Shown here piece by piece: positions 59,402 to 64,000 of a stretch of DNA of 64,000 bases (position 1 is its first letter; every line of letters begins with the position of its first letter). Position numbers and translations under genes: made by a program. The stretch comes from Mycolicibacterium hassiacum DSM 44199 (GTDB taxonomy: Bacteria > Actinomycetota > Actinomycetes > Mycobacteriales > Mycobacteriaceae). The DNA lies in the NCBI RefSeq assembly GCF_900603025.1, contig NZ_LR026975.1, positions 5,205,098-5,269,097 on the forward strand. The letters run 5' to 3'. The notes beneath the pieces were generated by a model. It saw only the letters and a list, made by a program, of their open reading frames with translations. It had not been told where the DNA came from and searched no databases.

Positions 59402-60610
59402 TCAGCCCAGGGCTCCGCTGTCGCGCAGCGCGCTGATCTCGTCCCAGTCCAGCCCGGCCTCCAGCAGCACCTCCTCGGTGTGCTGGCCGAGTTCGGGCGC
59501 GGGCCCGGCCGGTGCGGCGGGCACCCCGTCGAACTGATACGGCGGCGCCACCAGCCGGAACTGCCGACCGTCGTTGCCGACGACCGTCGGCAGGTAGCCG
59601 TTGGCGTGCACCTGCGGGTTGGCGCACACCTCCTCGAACGTCGCCGCCACCGACCACACCCCGGAGAATTCGGCGAGGATCTCCTGCCATTCGGCCAAGG
59701 TCCGGGTGGCGAACGTCTTGTCGAGTTCGGCGATGCACTCGGCCCGGTTGAGGTAACGGGCGGCACTGTCGCGGAACCGGTCGTCGTCGGCGAGTTCCGG
59801 CCGGCCGATCAGCCCGCACAGCTCGCCCCAGAACCGGTCGGCCTGCAGGCAGACCAGGTTCAGCCAGCGGTCGTCGGCGGTGCGGTAGAGGTTGACGATC
59901 GGGTTGGGCGCATCCCGGCGGTCGATCCGCGGCAGTTCCCCGGCGCCGGCCGCGGCGGCGGCCAGATCCGGCCCCATCGTCCACATCCCGATGCCCAGCA
60001 GCGACACGTCGACCACACCGCCCTCGCCGGTGCGCTCCCGCCGGAACAGCGCCATCGCGACCGCACCGGCGATCGCGCTGGAGCCCTGCAGGTCGAAGAA
60101 CGCCGCCGGCTGCGGGACCGGTGCGTCCGCGCCGGGTTCGGTGAGCTTGTGCTGGACGCCGGCCGCCGACCAGGCCGCCGCCGAGTCGAAGCCGCCGGTG
60201 TCGGCCATCGGACCGGTGTTGCCCCAACCGGATCCGCGTACGTAGACCAGCCGCGGGTTGTCGGCGCGCAGGTCGTCGACGTCGATGCCGAGCTTGGCGC
60301 GCACCTTCGGCAGGTAGTTGGTCAGGAACACGTCGGCGTTCCTGGTCAGCCGCCGCAGCGTCTCGAGCCCGGCCGGGGTGGCCAGGTTCAGGGTGATGCT
60401 GCGCTTACCGCGATTCGGCACGTGCAGGAACGGGTTCGGGCCGCTGTCATCGATGTTGAGCGCGTTGCGCAGCGCCCGCTGCGGATCACCGTCCGGGGGT
60501 TCGACCTTGATCACGTCGGCACCGAGGTCGGCCATGATGGCGCCGGCGCCGGGCACGAAGGTCCACGACGCGACCTCGACCACCCGAACACCCTCGAAAG
60601 GTCCGGTCAC
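59402..60610 (-). CDS. CaiB/BaiF family CoA transferase
   Basis: This 402-residue type III CoA transferase begins MTGPFEGVRVVEVASWTFVP. It shows GAIMADLGADVIKVEPPDGD, NRGKRSITLNLATPAG, and the catalytic Asp in PAAFFDLQGSSAIAGAVAMA. It moves CoA between acyl-CoA and a free carboxylate. It is convergent with GntR (nine bases apart at the 3' ends) and sits downstream of the DUF7064/7065-like gene on the same strand, 22 bp away. Known relatives act on carnitine, bile acids or aromatic acids; the substrate here cannot be told. Confidence 0.92.
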   Translation of the reverse strand: MTGPFEGVRVVEVASWTFVPGAGAIMADLGADVIKVEPPDGDPQRALRNALNIDDSGPNPFLHVPNRGKRSITLNLATPAGLETLRRLTRNADVFLTNYLPKVRAKLGIDVDDLRADNPRLVYVRGSGWGNTGPMADTGGFDSAAAWSAAGVQHKLTEPGADAPVPQPAAFFDLQGSSAIAGAVAMALFRRERTGEGGVVDVSLLGIGMWTMGPDLAAAAAGAGELPRIDRRDAPNPIVNLYRTADDRWLNLVCLQADRFWGELCGLIGRPELADDDRFRDSAARYLNRAECIAELDKTFATRTLAEWQEILAEFSGVWSVAATFEEVCANPQVHANGYLPTVVGNDGRQFRLVAPPYQFDGVPAAPAGPAPELGQHTEEVLLEAGLDWDEISALRDSGALG

Positions 60611-60632
60611 TGGCTGCTCCTTGTCGATCGGG

Positions 60633-61721
60633 TCACCGCACCGCCTGCAGCGCCTGCCGCATTCGTGCGAAATGCCTTGGGTGCCATATGTCCTGGTCCT
60701 CGCCCCAGCCGATACGGTCGTCGAAGTCCCAGCGCATCAGCGCGGTGGCGCCCGCGCCGCGTTCGGTGATGTGGCTGACCGCCTGGCCTTCGGCGCGCAG
60801 CGTGCGGCCGGTCAGGTCGGTCAGCCGCACCTCCATGTGGTCGCTCCAACCGGTCGTCGGGTCGCGCCAGTTCTTCATGACGCTCGCGGTCTTGTCCAGC
60901 CGTTCGAACCGGCCGTCGGCGAGCAGCCAGCCGTGGTTGAGCGGTGACCAGCCCTCGGCGTCCCCGTCGGCGACCCGCACGAAGGCCAGAAATCCGAGGT
61001 CGGGGCCGGCGTGGCCGAAGATGTACTGGATGCGGCCGCGGCCGCGTTCCCGCTCGATCTGCCGCCAGCGCGGCCCGCCCGGATGGCGCACCCGGCCGCC
61101 GTCGGAGCGGGGCTTGTTCGGTGCCGACGGCGCCGGTCCGCCCCGCGGCGCCCAGGACCGGTCGCGCACCGAGTAGCAGTCGATAGCGATGCGCTCACCG
61201 CCGAGCAGCAGCTCGCCGGTCACGTGGCCCAGCTGATCGAGGTGGGTGTGCTCCATGAACGGCGGCTCGCCCGGAGTGAACCGGCGCGGTGGATGCACCG
61301 CGTTGAACTGCAGATGCACCGCGAAATCGGTTGCCGAATCGGCGTAGTCGATCCGGTAGTCGTGCAGCGGGCGCAGCATCCGCACCGAGAAACCGCCGCC
61401 GGGAACGGTGATGTCGCGCAGGTCGGGTTCCGGATCCTCAAGCGGCACTTCGTTTTCGGTGCGGTAATAGCGCACCTGGTCGGGGTGCGCGCCGCTGGGG
61501 TCCCAGACGTAGACCCGCCAGGTCACCGTGCCGCGGTTGGTGTTGAACTGCGCGTGCAGCCAGCCGCCCAGCCGCCGCTCCGGCACGTTGAACGACCACC
61601 AGGTGGTCTCGGCCCAGTACGGGTTGTCGTCGGGGCCGGGATGGAAGGTGTCGTCGTCCGGGCCGAACGGGGTGTCGGCCGTGACGACCGCGCCCGGGCC
61701 CGACTGGACGGCTCTGACCAT
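60633..61721 (-). CDS. DUF7064/DUF7065-like protein
   Basis: The 362-residue soluble protein begins MVRAVQSGPGAVVTADTPFG. It contains YWAETTWWSFNVPERRLGGW, an N-terminal beta-sandwich half, then IAIDCYSVRDRSWAPRGG and GRIQYIFGHAGPDLGFLAFV, and a C-terminal half with MRWDFDDRIGWGEDQDIWHP. This layout resembles the two-domain lipocalin-like DUF7065/DUF7064 proteins found beside sterol- and lipid-catabolic genes. No signal peptide is seen. The function is unknown; conserved Trp, His and Asp residues suggest a catalytic or ligand-binding pocket. Confidence 0.75.
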   Translation of the reverse strand: MVRAVQSGPGAVVTADTPFGPDDDTFHPGPDDNPYWAETTWWSFNVPERRLGGWLHAQFNTNRGTVTWRVYVWDPSGAHPDQVRYYRTENEVPLEDPEPDLRDITVPGGGFSVRMLRPLHDYRIDYADSATDFAVHLQFNAVHPPRRFTPGEPPFMEHTHLDQLGHVTGELLLGGERIAIDCYSVRDRSWAPRGGPAPSAPNKPRSDGGRVRHPGGPRWRQIERERGRGRIQYIFGHAGPDLGFLAFVRVADGDAEGWSPLNHGWLLADGRFERLDKTASVMKNWRDPTTGWSDHMEVRLTDLTGRTLRAEGQAVSHITERGAGATALMRWDFDDRIGWGEDQDIWHPRHFARMRQALQAVR

Positions 61722-61729
61722 GAACCGAT

Positions 61730-61753
61730 CCTAACTAAAGGATACTTATTTAG
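61730..61753. promoter_or_regulatory. Inverted-repeat element upstream of DUF7064/7065-like gene
   Basis: The element begins CCTAACTAAAGGATAC, contains AAGGATACTTATTTAG and ends TTAG, forming CCTAA...TTAGG and, inside, ATCCT...AGGAT on the minus strand. It lies 8-32 bp upstream of the gene starting at 61721. The motif is in the reverse orientation relative to the gene, so it is unlikely to be only a -10 element. Confidence 0.45.
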
Positions 61754-61804
61754 GGAATAAATTCGGCGCCGCCGGACCCGCCGCCGATCGGTTCGCTGAC
61801 AAGC

Positions 61805-62650
61805 TCACTTCTTCCGGGGGAAGTCGAACAGACACTCCTGCGCGAGGCTGGCCAGCAGGGTGCCGTCGGCGTCGAAGATCTGCCCGGTGTACATCCCGCG
61901 CCCGCCGGAGGTGGACTGCGGATGCAGGTCGATCAGCAGCCACTGGTTGGGGTCGCCGCCGCGGTGCAGCCAGACCGCGTGGTCGATGCTGGGCAGCAGG
62001 CCCACCTGTTCGATGTGCGGTGCGCGCGACAGCCCGGTGCACAGGTCCGACAGGAACACCACCCCGCAGGCCCGCGCGTTCGGGTCGTCGGGCAGGGGTT
62101 CGCGGATGCGCAGCCACAGCCGGGCCGGCCACCGGTACCACGGTTCGCTGTCGGTGGGCACCTTCGCCTCCACGTCGAAGGTGCGCGACGCGTTGAGCTG
62201 GTGGGTCACCAGCTCACCGGGCGGCTCGGCCGGCGGCATCGGGGTCGGCTGGAACTCCGGGGCGCCGGCGGAGGCCCGGACGAACGAGCAGAGCATCGAG
62301 AAGATCAGGGTGTCGTCCTGGATCGCGCTGACCCGCCGGCTGGAGTAGCGCCCGCCGTCGCGGCCGCGTTCGACCCGCAGTTCGATCGGCCGGCCGGCAT
62401 CCCCGGCGGTGAGGAAGTACGCGTGCAGCGAGTGCGTGATCCGGTCGTCGGGCACGGTCAACCCGGCCGCCCGCAGCGCCTGCGCGGCCACCTGGCCGCC
62501 GTAGATGGCGCGGCCGCCGGTGGTACCGGCCGGGTCGGCCCGGAACCGGTCGTGCGGCAGCGGGTGCAGCCGCAGCAGGTCGGCGACCGAGGTCGGGACG
62601 GCCTGCTCGGCGTCGAAGACCTCCCGTGAGGGGCGCGCGGCGGGTGTCAC
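61805..62650 (-). CDS. Acyl-CoA thioesterase II (TesB-like)
   Basis: The 281-residue protein is a double hot-dog thioesterase that hydrolyses acyl-CoA to free acid and CoA. It has RAIYGGQVAAQALRAAGLTV and HSLHAYFLTAGDAGRPIELR in the first domain, YSSRRVSAIQDDTLIFSMLC, and HAVWLHRGGDPNQWLLIDLH then GRGMYTGQIFDADGTLLASL in the second. The Asp in PSIDHAVWLH fits the TesB catalytic set. It lies six bases after the fadD stop on the same strand, so the two form an operon. Confidence 0.92.
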   Translation of the reverse strand: MTPAARPSREVFDAEQAVPTSVADLLRLHPLPHDRFRADPAGTTGGRAIYGGQVAAQALRAAGLTVPDDRITHSLHAYFLTAGDAGRPIELRVERGRDGGRYSSRRVSAIQDDTLIFSMLCSFVRASAGAPEFQPTPMPPAEPPGELVTHQLNASRTFDVEAKVPTDSEPWYRWPARLWLRIREPLPDDPNARACGVVFLSDLCTGLSRAPHIEQVGLLPSIDHAVWLHRGGDPNQWLLIDLHPQSTSGGRGMYTGQIFDADGTLLASLAQECLFDFPRKK

Positions 62651-62656
62651 GGTGAT

Positions 62657-64000
62657 TCAGACCCGTCGGCCCGCTTCGGCCCAGTAGGCGTCGCGGAGCC
62701 GGCGTTTGATCAGCTTCCCGGCCTCGTTGCGGGGCAGTTTCGCCGAGAAGTCCACCGACCGCGGGCATTTGAACCCGGCCAGCCTGGACCGGCAGTAGGC
62801 GATCAGCTCGTCGGCCAACTCGGGTGACGGCGTGGCCTCGGCGACGAGCTCCACCACCGCCTTGACCTGTTCGCCCCACTCCGGGTCGGGCACCCCGATC
62901 ACCGCGACGTCGCCGACGGCCGGGTGTTCGGCCAGCACGCCCTCGACCTCGGCCGGGTAGATGTTCACCCCGCCGCTGATGATCATGTCCTTGGCGCGGT
63001 CGCAGATGAACAGGTAGCCGTCGTCGTCGAGGTAGCCGACGTCGCCGATGGTGAACGCGTTCCCGCGGTGTACCGACCGGGTCAGCTCGGTGTCGTTGCG
63101 GTACTCGAACGACTGGCCGTCCAGCCGCTCGATGTAGACGTTGCCGATCTCGTTGGGCGGCAGATCGTTTCCGTCGTCGTCGAGAATCCTGACCCGCACC
63201 CCGCGGATCGGACGGCCGACGGTGCCGGGCTTCTCGAGCCACCGGTGCGGTTTGGCGATGGTGGCCGGCCCCTCGGTGCCGCCGTAGGTCTCCCACAGCA
63301 CCGGGCCCCACCAGGCCATCATGTCCTTCTTGACCTGCAGCGGGCACGGCGCGGCCGAGTGCACCACCGAATGCAGGCTGGACAGGTCGTATTTCGTCCG
63401 GATCGGCTCGGGGAGCTTCAGCATCCGCACGAACTGGGTGGGCACCATGTACGCGGTGGTCACCTTGTGCCGTTCGATCGCGGCCAGGGTCTGCTCGGCG
63501 TCGAACTTGCCGAGTATCGCCAGCGGCTGGCCCACGTTGAGCGCCCCCAGATAGAAGCTCTGGCAGCCGGCGTGGTGCATGCCGGTCGACACCAGGTGCA
63601 CGCCCTCGAACGGGCGGAAGTCGAAGGCGCGGCCGAACACCGCCTGCGCGTTGAGGGCCTCGCCCGGATCGCGCGCATCCAGCGGCCGCACGATGCCCTT
63701 GGGTTTGCCGGTGGTGCCCGACGAGTAGCGGATCGCGTCACCCTGGGTGCGGTCCGGTGGCGGTGTCGCCGGGTGTCCGGCGAGGAACCGGTCCTCGCCG
63801 ATGAACCCCGGCGGGCAGTCGGGCGGCACCGGCCCGCCGACGACGACCCGCAGCCGGGCCTCGGCGGGTACCCGGTGGAAGCGTTCGAGGTAATCCGGGT
63901 GCACGGCGAGTGCCACCGCGCCGGAGTGGTCGAGGATCGCCGCGAACTCGTCGGCCGACAGCGCGGTGTTGAGGGTGAGGTAGCGCAGCCCGATCTCGGT
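62657..64000 (-). CDS. Fatty-acyl-CoA synthetase (FadD family), 5' end outside window
   Basis: The frame is open to the right edge, giving 447 residues of an ANL ligase without its N-terminus. Motifs are RYSSGTTGKPKGIVRPLD, WETYGGTEGPATIAKPHRWL, NAFTIGDVGYLDDDGYLFIC, DRAKDMIISGGVNIYPAEVE and the catalytic Lys in NEAGKLIKRRLRDAYWAEAG. The first visible residues, TEIGLRYLTLNTALSADEFA, correspond to the region about 60-90 residues into the family. It activates a carboxylic acid for the beta-oxidation enzymes of this island. Confidence 0.9.
   Translation of the reverse strand, partial: TEIGLRYLTLNTALSADEFAAILDHSGAVALAVHPDYLERFHRVPAEARLRVVVGGPVPPDCPPGFIGEDRFLAGHPATPPPDRTQGDAIRYSSGTTGKPKGIVRPLDARDPGEALNAQAVFGRAFDFRPFEGVHLVSTGMHHAGCQSFYLGALNVGQPLAILGKFDAEQTLAAIERHKVTTAYMVPTQFVRMLKLPEPIRTKYDLSSLHSVVHSAAPCPLQVKKDMMAWWGPVLWETYGGTEGPATIAKPHRWLEKPGTVGRPIRGVRVRILDDDGNDLPPNEIGNVYIERLDGQSFEYRNDTELTRSVHRGNAFTIGDVGYLDDDGYLFICDRAKDMIISGGVNIYPAEVEGVLAEHPAVGDVAVIGVPDPEWGEQVKAVVELVAEATPSPELADELIAYCRSRLAGFKCPRSVDFSAKLPRNEAGKLIKRRLRDAYWAEAGRRV

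Noticed and set aside
1..64000. Insertion sequences, prophage genes, integrase or attachment sites
   Set aside because: No transposase, integrase or tRNA-linked repeat was seen; the gene losses show no IS remnants at their junctions.

Overview
The window is high-GC actinobacterial DNA from a mycobacterium, probably a Mycolicibacterium-type environmental species. The evidence is a menaquinone gene block in the same order as the M. tuberculosis Rv0541c-Rv0564c region, two yrbE-mce lipid-import operons, several FadD/FadE enzymes, an F420-dependent quinone reductase-like protein, and dense overlapping genes with GTG starts. I infer the genus from gene content and order only; no database search was possible.

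Layout. (1) 1-14.5 kb: a cut-off membrane protein gene, a TetR gene with an SDR relic, then on the minus strand menE, a small membrane protein, pitA, a glyoxalase, fadD and SDR, followed by TetR divergent from an MpaB/DUF2236 gene, the pair ddn-like/menB, a P-loop kinase, fadD8 and a second MpaB/DUF2236 gene facing a broken TetR gene. (2) 14.8-25.4 kb: mce operon I (yrbEA-yrbEB-mceABCDEF-mas plus secreted proteins). Its mceE is frameshifted, and its mceF is fused out of frame to the mas gene by a deletion. (3) 25.4-42.8 kb: the rest of the menaquinone block (menC, bpoC, menD, menG, menJ, grcC1), interspersed with fadD, tspO, a GlxA relic, a DJ-1/PfpI protein, a DsbA-like lipoprotein, an SDR, an esterase and htpX. 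(4) 42.8-64 kb: gpdA1, then a lipid uptake and catabolism island: a divergent FadE pair, intact mce operon II, DUF2599 protein, aldehyde dehydrogenase, GntR/FadR regulator, CaiB-type CoA transferase, DUF7064/7065-like protein, TesB thioesterase and a cut-off fadD.

How the genes fit together. MenD, MenC, MenE, MenB, MenG and MenJ cover most steps from isochorismate to partly saturated menaquinone, and GrcC1 may supply the prenyl tail. The right-hand island reads as import of a hydrophobic substrate (Mce II), activation (FadD, CoA transferase), dehydrogenation (FadE pair), aldehyde oxidation and thioester release, with a GntR regulator in the middle. Three promoters of that island share a motif.

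Two patterns stand out. First, at least five genes have lost internal segments (SDR at 1.4 kb, TetR at 14.3 kb, mceF/mas at 23.45 kb, GlxA at 30.0 kb, an unidentified gene at 34.1-34.4 kb), which means either real gene decay or an assembly that drops segments. Second, four tandem duplications with units of 26, 27, 17 and 15 bp each sit on a stop codon at a gene junction. One of them puts seven in-frame GTG codons at the start of the gene after menD.
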